Shown piece after piece: positions 22,901-32,455 of a stretch of 64,000 nt of DNA. A model generated the notes under the pieces. The model had not been told where the DNA came from, searched no databases, and saw only the letters and a list, made by a program, of their open reading frames with translations. How positions within the stretch are numbered: position 1 is the first letter of the stretch; each line of letters begins with the position of its first letter. Source of the DNA: Rutstroemia sp. NJR-2017a BVV2 (Eukaryota; Ascomycota; Leotiomycetes; Helotiales; Rutstroemiaceae); assembly GCA_002946415.1 (NCBI GenBank), contig NJPS01000034.1, positions 558,001-622,000 on the forward strand. Reading direction: 5' to 3'. The position numbers and the translations under genes were made by a program.

Positions 22901-25650
22901 GTAGGAAGTGAAGAAAGATCTCTTCCTGCTGGTCTTCACACTCACACTCACACCACTGCCACCGTGGTATCATGCCTACCGTACCTACAAACCCATCTTT
23001 CCATAAGGTTACCACCACTTACCGACCGCACGTTCCGTACACGACGAGACGAGATGAAGTTCGTGCATTGCCAATATGCCATCCTCTCAACCACAAGCAG
23101 AAACCGCAATGAAAATCCCACTCTCCTCCCACCGACACCCAGACCCTATTCCGCTCACAACATCGCATCTTTCCGCTCAGATATCAATAAAAAGACTTAA
23201 GGTTAAGGTAAGTTACTCGCTCATTTGGCGACGATCCCCGTTCGCAGTGTAGTGTGGTATATTCACGGACATCGACTTCACAAGCAACAGTTGCAAGTTT
23301 ACGAGGTACGGACACGAAAGGTATTGCGGCGTAGATGTATATTATTAGGAACCAACTACGACGCAAAGGGCGTAGATGAGAATCAATGCCGTTAGCACTA
23401 GGTGTTTTAGTCCGGTGATGATGTTCGCTATTGGCGCGAGATGGGAGATCTAGCGGTTAGATACAGTGCAGGATCATCTTGGTGCGCACGCAAACGAGGC
23501 TTCTGCTTTAGTAGAGCTAAGTTACCGCTACGGTACGGAGATGGGTGGTGCGGAGTGGAGTGCAGTAGTTTTTTTGGATCGTCTTTGTTCTTCCCTCTAA
23601 GTTTCAGTAGTGGTAGTTTGTACTTTGTAGATTTTGGGTAGCTTGAACTGACTCTGGATCTACTTGTATGTGTCTGCGGAGTAGGAAAATAGCCACGGCA
23701 CGGTCAGATCCCAGTCTATCTAGTATGAAGATATTTATCAAGGGATCGTCCATCATCTGAGCAGAGTTGCTGCAGTACCAAATACACCGGCGGACCCTTA
23801 TGAAGCGTGTGCGTCCAACTGTGGGAAAGATCAGTCAGTACTGCAAGGTGGCTCATTATCCAATATATTTATTTTCGACCTGACCTGACATATGCAGCTT
23901 GCATAGCAAAAGCAGCAGTCACTTTGGGGTAAATATCCGCCACCTTATGCATCATCCATCTCCATCAATCTAAATGTCCGCATTAAGGTGGGCTCAGCTC
24001 ATCCGGCCCATAATTGCAGCCATATCCGTAATCCCCAATATGAACAATCAGAATAACATAATGACAGTAGCCATAACAATAAGTTTGTATCGTTTGTACA
24101 AAGTACATCTCAAACATCATGTCTCTCAACCCAGTTACTTGGTCAATTCCCGGCCTATATGACACGAACCATGATGCGTAAGAAGTAGAACTTCGTCGTA
24201 AGTGTTTCCCTTCGCCGCCTCCATTCTTCGTCTGTCATCTTTTTCAGATTCCGTGAGGGAGAAAAGAAGAAGCCGACGAACCCATGCTCGTCCAGTGTCC
24301 ACAAATGAACCTGATGTCTTTTTCGGATATTAAAGTGTCATCCAAGGCTTTTCTCCAAACACGCTAAGGAGAAATGATTCGATTCAATTGGATGGTCAGA
24401 GTGCCCTTCCCACTCTGCACAAGACTACGAGTATTGGGAGTAAAAATGACAAGAGATTGCCTTCAGGCAAAAGGTGCAGGATCCTGGAGGGTTCACGGCT
24501 ATGGATAATGGGGGTATTCTCTCAATAGCGGATGTTGACCCGATGGTATATAATGAAAGTGGGAAGCTGCCGATGCTTGGGAGAGGGAAAGTGGAAGTCG
24601 ACAGATGTTCTAGAGTGGAGTGGGGAAATAAACAAAACGGCAAAGAGGAGAGAGCTGAGAAGAGAGAAGAAATGAAGCCGGAGGGAGGAGATGAGATTTG
24701 TTTGATGTGATGTTTATGCAAAACCGATGATTTTTGGGCCTTAGGATAGCATTTTAGAAGGAAATAGGCAGAGTACTTCCGAGAGTCATTGATTCTCCTT
24801 GTCCAACTGTATTGCATGTTTGTATGTACACTTCGTATGTATTCATCCTTTTTGTGTAGCGGTGCGAAGTACATGCAAACTAGAGATGATCACTAGACAA
24901 TCTCCCATTCAACCGCCCGCCGTTTTATTATTCATGACTCTGTGTGTGATTGTGTGATTCGTGCTGTGCCCTTCTACACACGCGCGCACGCACTGCACAG
25001 CACAGTAATACTTACATCTAACGAACATCTCCCGTCAAGTTCCTCCGAGTTCGTCAACTTCCTAACCTTCCATTTGCTAATCCTTCCCAAAAGCTTCCGT
25101 GCCCCTGGCGCTGTTCCTGGTTGAGCAAAACGGAGGTTCCCCTACTTCCCCTACTTCCCCTACTTCTGCGATTTTAGTATTAGACCAACGCCAGCCTGGC
25201 CTGCTCCTCCCTGGCCCGCACGTCGCGTTCCACAATTAATACCCAGCATTTCCACTGTGCTTGGGTGCGCCCAGTGCTCTCTGTGCCTTCTCCCACTGTC
25301 TATTGCCAACCTGCAGGAGGAAAAGGTTGTTCAAGGCTCCAAGGCCGTTCAGGGTTCTTACAATCGAGACAAGGCCGCTTCAATTTCGCTCAATTTCCAC
25401 GTTCCAGTCCACCTCTTTTCTCCCACTGATCGTCCCTTCCATCCTTCCTTACCTCCGACCTCTCGCCTCTTACCTCACTCACACCTCGCCTCGCCTCTCA
25501 CCTCATCCTCCTCTACTCCCTCCTTCAACCTTTCCACGTCGCTAGGAAATAACGCAAAAGACAATTACAATTCGATTAACGATCGCATAACGCCGGGACG
25601 GTCGATTGCCAACACCCTCAATTGCGAAAGCCTCCGGAGGCTTCTGGATA

Positions 25651-25668
25651 ATGGTTGCTCGTTGTTGA
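25651..25668 (+). promoter_or_regulatory. Candidate upstream ORF in MSB2 leader
   Basis: A five-codon ORF (Met-Val-Ala-Arg-Cys, TGA) is the only ATG in the roughly 270 bases before the proposed leader intron. It could lower initiation at MSB2. It matters only if transcription starts upstream of 25651, which the sequence alone does not prove. Confidence 0.35.
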
Positions 25669-25811
25669 CGTAGTTCCATCTGAAGAAGTTGAAGTTGTGA
25701 CAGGAGGGACATCCATCCAACCGCGAAACCCATCTCGACGAATTTTCGTCACGACACTCCTTTGAGAATCGCCATCTAAGTCATCTCTGACTGTTACATT
25801 AATTGGAAGAA

Positions 25812-26000
25812 GTGAGTCGCTATTTGTTTGCGCGAATTAGTAATTATTTTGGAGGTTTTGGTTCTGGATTTTCGAAATTGTTGCGACAAACTCACTCGTC
25901 TGGCCGGCCCGTCCACCCATCTGATCATACGAAGGAGATCTATGTTGATCATTCATGCGATATCTCCAAGTTGACGTACTAATGTTTCTTCTATCAACAG
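25812..26000 (+). other. Predicted intron in the MSB2 5' leader
   Basis: A GTGAGT donor at 25812 pairs with the acceptor ATCAACAG ending at 26000, with a TACTAAT-like branch site about 20 bases before it. The 244 bases from the acceptor to the MSB2 start contain no ATG, as expected for leader sequence. The intron would be 189 bases, long for this window. Confidence 0.5.
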
Positions 26001-26244
26001 ATTCACATTCATTGGCATTTTTGTCAAGTACACTCGTTAATATCTATTGCCCTGACAGTCAGTCTTCATCTCTGAGCAACGGCGGTGGCTATCGTTGTCG
26101 CCGCCATTGTGTCCAACGACTTTCGTCCCAGCACTGGGTCTCAACTAACCTTCCCTCAGATCGAAATAACGCTTTCACCTTGAAAATCTTTTCACCATTT
26201 AATATCTCAATAATACAATCTGAATTGGGATCTCTTTTGCAATT

Positions 26245-29200
26245 ATGCATACACCTTCGCTTTTCGTAGCCTCCGTGGCTGTACTATCCTCGTTTACTCT
26301 CGCGGACTCTGACCGGCCGAAATATTACTTCCCTCGAGAGATCAAACGGCAAATTACGAATTCGACAACTACAAGTCAATCGCCAGCTGAGACAACTACC
26401 CATTCCGAATCCCCGATTACATATTCATACTCCTCGACGCGGCGCTCACTTACCGATTTCCTCACTTCTCTAACCACTAGCATAGATTCCTTCAAATCGC
26501 AGGAGTCCACAAGTGACGACCAAGTCTCAGGATACAGTTCATTCGATCCATCCCTCTTATCCACGGGAACCGCTGCTCTCACCCCTAGCTCAACCGAAGT
26601 CTCCTCAATCAGCAGCGCGGCTGTTGTCAGTTCCGTCTCGTCAGCAAATCAAGTTACAACAGTCACTGTTCAAAGCACCGTAGTAGTTGGAACAGGATCG
26701 AGTACAGCCCAGACTATTTTGCCGACGACAACTTCAACATTGAGCTCCATTGCGACCTCTTCTTCCAGCTCAGTTACTGAAACGTCAATTGCATCATTGC
26801 CAAGCTCATCACAAACTAGCATTTTGTCAACAGCGGTAACGGCCCCTTCGAGCTCAGTTGTTTCCAGTGCTATTCAAAGTTCAGTTGCCGGAGTTTCAGG
26901 GGCTTCTACTGGTTCATCGTCAAGCTCATCGCAAACCAGCGTCACTTTGCCAGAGGTCTCATCGGTAGCAAGTTCCGTCGTTTCTAGTGTCGCCCAAAGC
27001 TCCGTTCTTGGTGTGTCAGGAGCTTCTACCGGATCCGCGCAAAGCACCACTCAAGTTAGCGCAGCAGCTCCGTCATCAGTTATCACTTCAAGCTCCTCGG
27101 TCTTGAGTTCCGCAGTTAGTACCGCTGATGGAATTTCCGGTGCCTCGACTGGGGTAACCACAAGCTCCGTTCAATCCAGCGTTGCTGTGGTGCCATCCTC
27201 AGTCGCTTCAAGCTCCTCGGCCGCAAGCTCTGTCCAAAGCACGGTTGACGGAATTTCTGGCGCATCGACTGGCACTGCCCCTGTTATTGTACCAAGTTCC
27301 TCTTCGAGCAGCGTTTTAAGCGCAGCTCCCACTTCAGTAGTTACTTCAGCGGCGTCCAGCGCTTCTTCTAGCTCATTTATCGTTGTTGGAGTCTCGGGAG
27401 CCTCAACTGGAACAGCCGCTAGCATTGTGTCCGTACCAAGTAGTTCTGCCGTCGCAAGTTCAACCTTGGCTGGAGTTTCTGGGGCATCAACCGGAATTCC
27501 TCCAAGCTCTACCGCTACCCCCAGTTCGAGCACGGCTGATGGGATCTCTGGAGCGTCCACAGGAACCCCACCAGTCGTTTCCAGCGCAGCTTCCTCGAGC
27601 TCTTACGTCCTTGTGGGTGCTTCAGATGCCTCCACTGCTACCGCTCCACTCTCCTCGGTCTTATCTGGCCTGACATCCGCCGTGGGCTCTATTGTATCTG
27701 GTGTAACTGGCGCGTCGACCGGAATCGCTCCAACCTCAGTTGTGAGTAGCGTAGCCGAGAGCTTGACTGCAAGCTCAAGCGCCGCTGGCGTATCCGGGCC
27801 AGCTACTGGAAGCTCGCCAACCTCGGTCGAAACTAGTTCTGTGGAAAGCTCTGTGGCTAGCTCAAGCTCGGTAGTTGGAACTGGATCTGCTCAAAGCACT
27901 AACGTTGCCCCATCATCGGTTGCACCGGCTGCAAGCTCATCAAGCGCAAACCTTCTGGAACCAATTGTTGCCTCTACCGGCACGATTCCATCTATCGTCA
28001 TTCTTCCAACCGTATCCTCAAGTTCTGCATCTGAAAGCGCCTCTGTAACATCCGCTGCTGCCTCGTCCTCTGCCAGTGGAATCACTTTCGGCCCTGGCGG
28101 AGTTTTGACTGGATCTAGCACAGTTGTCCCCGTCTCGTCTAACACTGACGGATCTGTCGTCTCGGTACCTACTTCTGGAGTATCTTTCTCGGGTAGTGCA
28201 GCTTCGACCGCACCTGCATCTGATGCCACGACTAGCTCATCCGGTCTTTTGGCACCTATTGGAACCGCGGTCAGCAGTTTGGTCGGTGGTTTAACCTCGG
28301 ATGTTGGTACCGCGGTTTCTCAAGTTACAAGTGCTCTTCTACCTTCTGAGACCTCTCTTTCAAGCACCGATGCTGGCATTACAGGTCCAGCCACTGGAGT
28401 TTCTTCTCCATCAAGCACCGTCTCTGGAGTAAGTGGTGCACCCACCGGAGTCCCATCGTCCACAATCCCGGCTGGTATTAGCGGAGTCTCCACTGCTGCA
28501 TCCGCCGTCTCGACAGATCTGCTTTCATCTCTCCTTGGTGGTGTATCCTCCATTGTCTCGGGAGTTACCGGAGCCTCTACCGGCGTCCCATCCTCCACGA
28601 TTCCCGCTGGTATTACTGGGGCTTCTACCGGTGCATCCGCAGCCTCGACAGACTTGGTTTCGTCCCTCCTTGGTGGTGCTTCATCGATTGTTTCTGGAGT
28701 CACTGGACCCTCTACCGGTGTGTCATCCTCCACAATTCTGGCTGGCATTACTGGAGTTTCCACCGGTGCATCCGCAACTTCAACCGATTTGCTTTCATCT
28801 CTCCTTGGTGGTGTATCCTCCATTGTCTCGGGAGTTACCGGAGCCTCTACCGGCGTCCCATCCTCCACGATTCCCGCTGGCATTACTGGAGTTTCCACCG
28901 GTGCATCCGCAACTTCAACCGATTTGCTTTCATCTCTCCTTGGTGGTGCATCTTCTGTCATCTCGGGAGTTACATCAGACCTTAGTTCCGTAACATCGGA
29001 TCTTCTTCCGACCTCCGCTAGTGGTACAGATGCAAGCGCCACAGCTACCAGCGTTAGTGGCTCCGTCCCAGCTTCCGTCACATCAGCGAGCTCTTCGGAC
29101 TTGCTCTCGTCCCTCCTTGGGTCGGTCACAAGCGACCTTGGCTCTGTTACTTCGGATCTTTTGCCAACATCGACAGCGGGTATAACTGGTCCAGGTACAG

Positions 29201-31203
29201 GTACTGGCATCAGTGCCAGCGCCACCCCAGTTTCATCATCTGATCTCCTCTCAGGTTTGACTTCCATTCTCGGATCTGCCACATCGGAACTTGGATCAGT
29301 AACTTCAGATCTTTCGGCTACGGCAACCTCGGATATCTCAGCGTCCTCGACTGCAGGAATTACTGGGCCAGCTTCTACCGGCTTATTGTCCGGTGTCTCC
29401 TCAATCCTTTCTTCGCTTTTGAGCTCTAGCACTGACCTTCCATCGGCATCTGGAACCGGGGCTTCGTCCACTGATCTTCTCTCTTCGGTCCTTTCTGGTG
29501 TCACTTCAGTTGTTGGATCCGCAACCTCTGGTGCTCTGCCAACCGTCACACCTATTCCTAGCGGCACTGGTGCATCTTCACTTGTCTCCGTTTCGGAAGG
29601 CAGCTCATCTACTCCATTCGGCTCAAGCTCTACTGCTACAACAAACTTGGTTAGCATTATTTCCAGTATTCTTGGATCCAGCAGCAGCGATGTTGCCTCT
29701 GCCACAACTACCAGCGGTGCCTCCAGCTTGACAACATCTGTTCCTTTAGGAACTGGCGTCACCTCGAGCACCAGCATCAGCCTTGGCAATTCGCTGACCA
29801 CATCCGGATCATCTGTATTGCCGACATCTGTCACTACAGCTAGCGGCAACCAGACTTCAAGTATTGAGACTTCCACCGGCATTTCGAGTATACTGAGCTC
29901 CATCTCGGGGACTAGCGTATCATCCACTCTCACCTCAGGAACTGGAGTTGTTACTTCTCCAACGAGCTCCTCGTCTCTGTCAATTACCAGCGGCTCTTCT
30001 ACAAATGGCTCAGTTAGTGCAACCGGTATTTTGTCAAGCTCATCAAGCGTCGTCAGTTCTGGCTCGGCCACGTCCCTTCTTAGCTCAACTGGGACCGGAG
30101 TATCATCAACAGGAACCAGTGTCACATCTGCATCCGCATCCGTTAAACCAAGTAGCTCGGCCACTACAGCACCAATTACTTCCTCCGCCTCCGAGACTAC
30201 AACTCCGCAAACATCTGTGGCTTCGATTACTCCTGTGCCTTCAGAGACTACTGCTCCTCTCACGATCTACCCAACGGCAACCAATAATGCTACCTCCATG
30301 TGGCTACCTCAGACCATTATCGCTCAGTCATCCAACACAGTTCAATCGTCAGCAACGAACACTGCCCTTGCAACGACATTGCCTAAAGTTATTACTCCTG
30401 GTGGATCTGTTCCCACTCAACCTGAAAATTCCACACTTATCCAAGTCGGTTTCACTTTCCCACTTAACTATGCATTCGTCGTTGCAAATCCTCTTTCATC
30501 TGCGCAAATCTTCCAATACCTTCCTGTTGGTATCGCGAGCGGATTAGGAATTAAGCAAGAGCAGTGTATCATGCACAGTCTCATTCCTTACAACACACAA
30601 TCTCAGCTGGATTTCATCACTACCTTGGCGCTACTATACATTCCGACCAACGATGTCAATACCCTTGGGCTGGATTTGCATACACCGACTGCCAAAATCT
30701 ACAACCACGAAGATCCTTCCGTCAATACCCTCGTTAGCTACATCAATCCCTCTATTCCACTTACACCCGGATCTACCCTTGAGGGTTCTTCGAGCACGGG
30801 AACCGACAGTGGGTCAGGAGCGACTTCGAGCAGCAACTCCGGAAATAGTGGTGTTTTCAATACAGACGCACAAAACACATCGCCAAAGGTCAAGAGCACT
30901 ACAGCTGGTATTGTTGTGGGTGCTGCAGGTGCTGCCGCAGCATATGGTGCCGCAATGTTCTTCATTGCTCGTAGATACAAAAAGCGCAAGCTCAGTCATC
31001 GACGATCAAACTCAATGATGACGCCTTCCGAGATGAGACAGTCTGGTGCTTTCACTGGTGGTGGAGCGTTAATGTCTGGTGGCCGAATGACTCCTGGTAA
31101 TGATAGAAACAGCCGGGGCAGTGGAAGAAGTGGAGGCAACTCAGCTCGAACACAACAAATTTCAGCACCAATGATGGCCGAGAACTCATTGGGCTGGAAC
31201 TGA
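26245..31203 (+). CDS. MSB2: Msb2-like signalling mucin (surface sensor)
   Basis: This intronless gene encodes 1652 residues. A signal peptide (MHTPSLFVASVAVLSSFTLA) leads into a Ser/Thr-rich, mucin-like region of some 1300 residues with many GVSGASTG-type repeats. A conserved extracellular domain follows at about 1395-1510 (VGFTFPLNYAFVVANPLSSA, QIFQYLPVGIASGL, NTLVSYINPSIPL). A single membrane helix lies at about 1553-1575, then a short basic tail (RRYKKRK) ends in the conserved ISAPMMAENSLGWN. That order is the Msb2 architecture. In yeasts and plant-pathogenic fungi Msb2 senses surface or stress cues at the plasma membrane and signals through Cdc42, Ste11 and the Kss1/Fus3-type MAP kinase, controlling invasive growth and appressoria. 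The ectodomain should be heavily O-mannosylated and shed by cleavage. The start is supported by the signal peptide. The chitin synthase gene follows on the same strand. Confidence 0.92.
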   Translation: MHTPSLFVASVAVLSSFTLADSDRPKYYFPREIKRQITNSTTTSQSPAETTTHSESPITYSYSSTRRSLTDFLTSLTTSIDSFKSQESTSDDQVSGYSSFDPSLLSTGTAALTPSSTEVSSISSAAVVSSVSSANQVTTVTVQSTVVVGTGSSTAQTILPTTTSTLSSIATSSSSSVTETSIASLPSSSQTSILSTAVTAPSSSVVSSAIQSSVAGVSGASTGSSSSSSQTSVTLPEVSSVASSVVSSVAQSSVLGVSGASTGSAQSTTQVSAAAPSSVITSSSSVLSSAVSTADGISGASTGVTTSSVQSSVAVVPSSVASSSSAASSVQSTVDGISGASTGTAPVIVPSSSSSSVLSAAPTSVVTSAASSASSSSFIVVGVSGASTGTAASIVSVPSSSAVASSTLAGVSGASTGIPPSSTATPSSSTADGISGASTGTPPVVSSAASSSSYVLVGASDASTATAPLSSVLSGLTSAVGSIVSGVTGASTGIAPTSVVSSVAESLTASSSAAGVSGPATGSSPTSVETSSVESSVASSSSVVGTGSAQSTNVAPSSVAPAASSSSANLLEPIVASTGTIPSIVILPTVSSSSASESASVTSAAASSSASGITFGPGGVLTGSSTVVPVSSNTDGSVVSVPTSGVSFSGSAASTAPASDATTSSSGLLAPIGTAVSSLVGGLTSDVGTAVSQVTSALLPSETSLSSTDAGITGPATGVSSPSSTVSGVSGAPTGVPSSTIPAGISGVSTAASAVSTDLLSSLLGGVSSIVSGVTGASTGVPSSTIPAGITGASTGASAASTDLVSSLLGGASSIVSGVTGPSTGVSSSTILAGITGVSTGASATSTDLLSSLLGGVSSIVSGVTGASTGVPSSTIPAGITGVSTGASATSTDLLSSLLGGASSVISGVTSDLSSVTSDLLPTSASGTDASATATSVSGSVPASVTSASSSDLLSSLLGSVTSDLGSVTSDLLPTSTAGITGPGTGTGISASATPVSSSDLLSGLTSILGSATSELGSVTSDLSATATSDISASSTAGITGPASTGLLSGVSSILSSLLSSSTDLPSASGTGASSTDLLSSVLSGVTSVVGSATSGALPTVTPIPSGTGASSLVSVSEGSSSTPFGSSSTATTNLVSIISSILGSSSSDVASATTTSGASSLTTSVPLGTGVTSSTSISLGNSLTTSGSSVLPTSVTTASGNQTSSIETSTGISSILSSISGTSVSSTLTSGTGVVTSPTSSSSLSITSGSSTNGSVSATGILSSSSSVVSSGSATSLLSSTGTGVSSTGTSVTSASASVKPSSSATTAPITSSASETTTPQTSVASITPVPSETTAPLTIYPTATNNATSMWLPQTIIAQSSNTVQSSATNTALATTLPKVITPGGSVPTQPENSTLIQVGFTFPLNYAFVVANPLSSAQIFQYLPVGIASGLGIKQEQCIMHSLIPYNTQSQLDFITTLALLYIPTNDVNTLGLDLHTPTAKIYNHEDPSVNTLVSYINPSIPLTPGSTLEGSSSTGTDSGSGATSSSNSGNSGVFNTDAQNTSPKVKSTTAGIVVGAAGAAAAYGAAMFFIARRYKKRKLSHRRSNSMMTPSEMRQSGAFTGGGALMSGGRMTPGNDRNSRGSGRSGGNSARTQQISAPMMAENSLGWN
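28423..28962 (+). repeat. 135-bp (45-residue) tandem repeat in MSB2, four copies
   Basis: Four units of exactly 135 bases begin at 28423, 28558, 28693 and 28828. Each encodes a segment starting SGVTGASTGVPSSTIPAG and ending STDLLSSLLGG plus VSSIV or a close variant. The reading frame is kept through all four. Copy number is likely to vary between strains by recombination, changing the length of the mucin stalk. Confidence 0.9.
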
Positions 31204-32455
31204 GTATGTCATTTGCCTTGAAAGTACTCGAACAATCATATACCTAGCACATTTGCATGCATATCTTCCCTTACCTCATTGTATCATACAATCCAAACTC
31301 AGCAGCAATGTCTGAACTTGAGCATCGGGCTCACATTTCCTTTTGTCTCAATCAATTTGGCGTTGGGTATCGTCATTATACCCCCTTCCTGCAGCATATA
31401 AGAATCTCTGCCACCATTTTCGGCCTAGATTTGTTGCGGAGGCTTTTCATTTCTTCAAGTTGAGGGAGGATAAAAATTTTGGGGGGAAGAAAGTAGAGAA
31501 AGAAGTGAAGATTCGAACGGCGAGACGGCGGAGGAAAACTTTGTGTATATTTACGATCCTACGAACGCGGATTCATTTGAAAAAGTCAAGACTAAAGCAA
31601 GTAGTAGTTGCAGATGATGAATTTTGAGGTGATATTTTGTTTTTATATATTTTGCTTTCTATGAAAAGCAAATGTAATGTGTAGAGAAGACGAGATCTGA
31701 ATTGTATATGAATGAGAGATACCTTCTTTTTCTTTTTTAGCAATTGGCCTTCTAGAACCGTGAATTGACCCAGTGTTATCTATGTAAGGTGTTGTCCTTC
31801 ACGTTCTAGACAAATGGGTTGCAGAGAACTGGAGAACTGGTCGTGAACCATGCAGGAGTAGCGGTAAGGAGTACATTTTGTTTGCAGTGAGTGTCCACCT
31901 CAAGCCGGCCCTGCCGACTCCATAACAACGCTTTGAACTCAGGTACGTACCAGAATGTCGGATTTGACATTTCATAAATGTTCATAAATGTAAACAGATC
32001 TATCCATTGATTACAATATCATCGAGGAAACGGAGACGCGATGCTAATAAAAGATACTTTGTTTGTGAACCCAGCCTCGTAATTACGCGACCCCAATCCG
32101 GTTGCTGGGCCAATGCACCTCCCGCCTCCGATATTCGTGACGATACACAGCTGGCCATGGAGGAAAAAAATTGGGGAACATCTACCAGCCTCCACACGTT
32201 CTTGCGGATTCCAATTGTCTAAGATTCACAACCGTATACATTCATTTTGTACAGGAACAGCAATATCTGAGACTTGCGATAGTTCTCCAGATCTCGAAAA
32301 TCTACTGAACGATTTCTATCTAACAAATTGTTGCCGATATTTATCATATACTCACACCACTCCTAAAGGTTATGGGAAAGTAAACAGATCGCATTCCTAA
32401 CGACCCGACAGAGGCGCATTTTAGTCGCATTCTGCAAAACATCAATACTCTCAAA
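31204..32455. other. Spacer between MSB2 and chitin synthase
   Basis: About 1.25 kb of AT-rich sequence between tandem genes, holding the MSB2 3' end and the chitin synthase promoter and leader. Small open frames are present but none is convincing. Confidence 0.6.

Larger units (their letters stand above)
18396..26244. other. Gene-poor region, 7.8 kb, leading into MSB2
   Basis: This is the longest gap in the window. It starts with the promoter of the Hsp70 relative and ends with the leader of MSB2. I find no open frame with family motifs, no transposon termini and no RNA gene I can support. It does hold low-complexity tracts: poly-T near 18511, a 15-base poly-C at 20404-20418, a 16-base repeat at 21537-21600, a GATGG array at 22856-22900 and pyrimidine-rich stretches near 25130-25540. 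Confidence 0.55.

Noticed and set aside
22769..23200. 143-codon plus-strand frame containing GMGWD repeats
   Set aside because: The repeats are the translated GATGG array; outside it there is no family resemblance.
28433..28993. Plus-strand 186-codon frame inside MSB2
   Set aside because: It is a frame-shifted reading of the 135-base repeats, with repeated Pro/Leu/Arg strings and no independent support.
28320..30263. 647-codon open frame on the minus strand inside MSB2
   Set aside because: It is the complement of the Ser/Thr codon repeats of MSB2, which rarely give stops on the other strand. It lacks introns, domains and normal amino-acid balance (very rich in Glu, Val, Pro and Thr).
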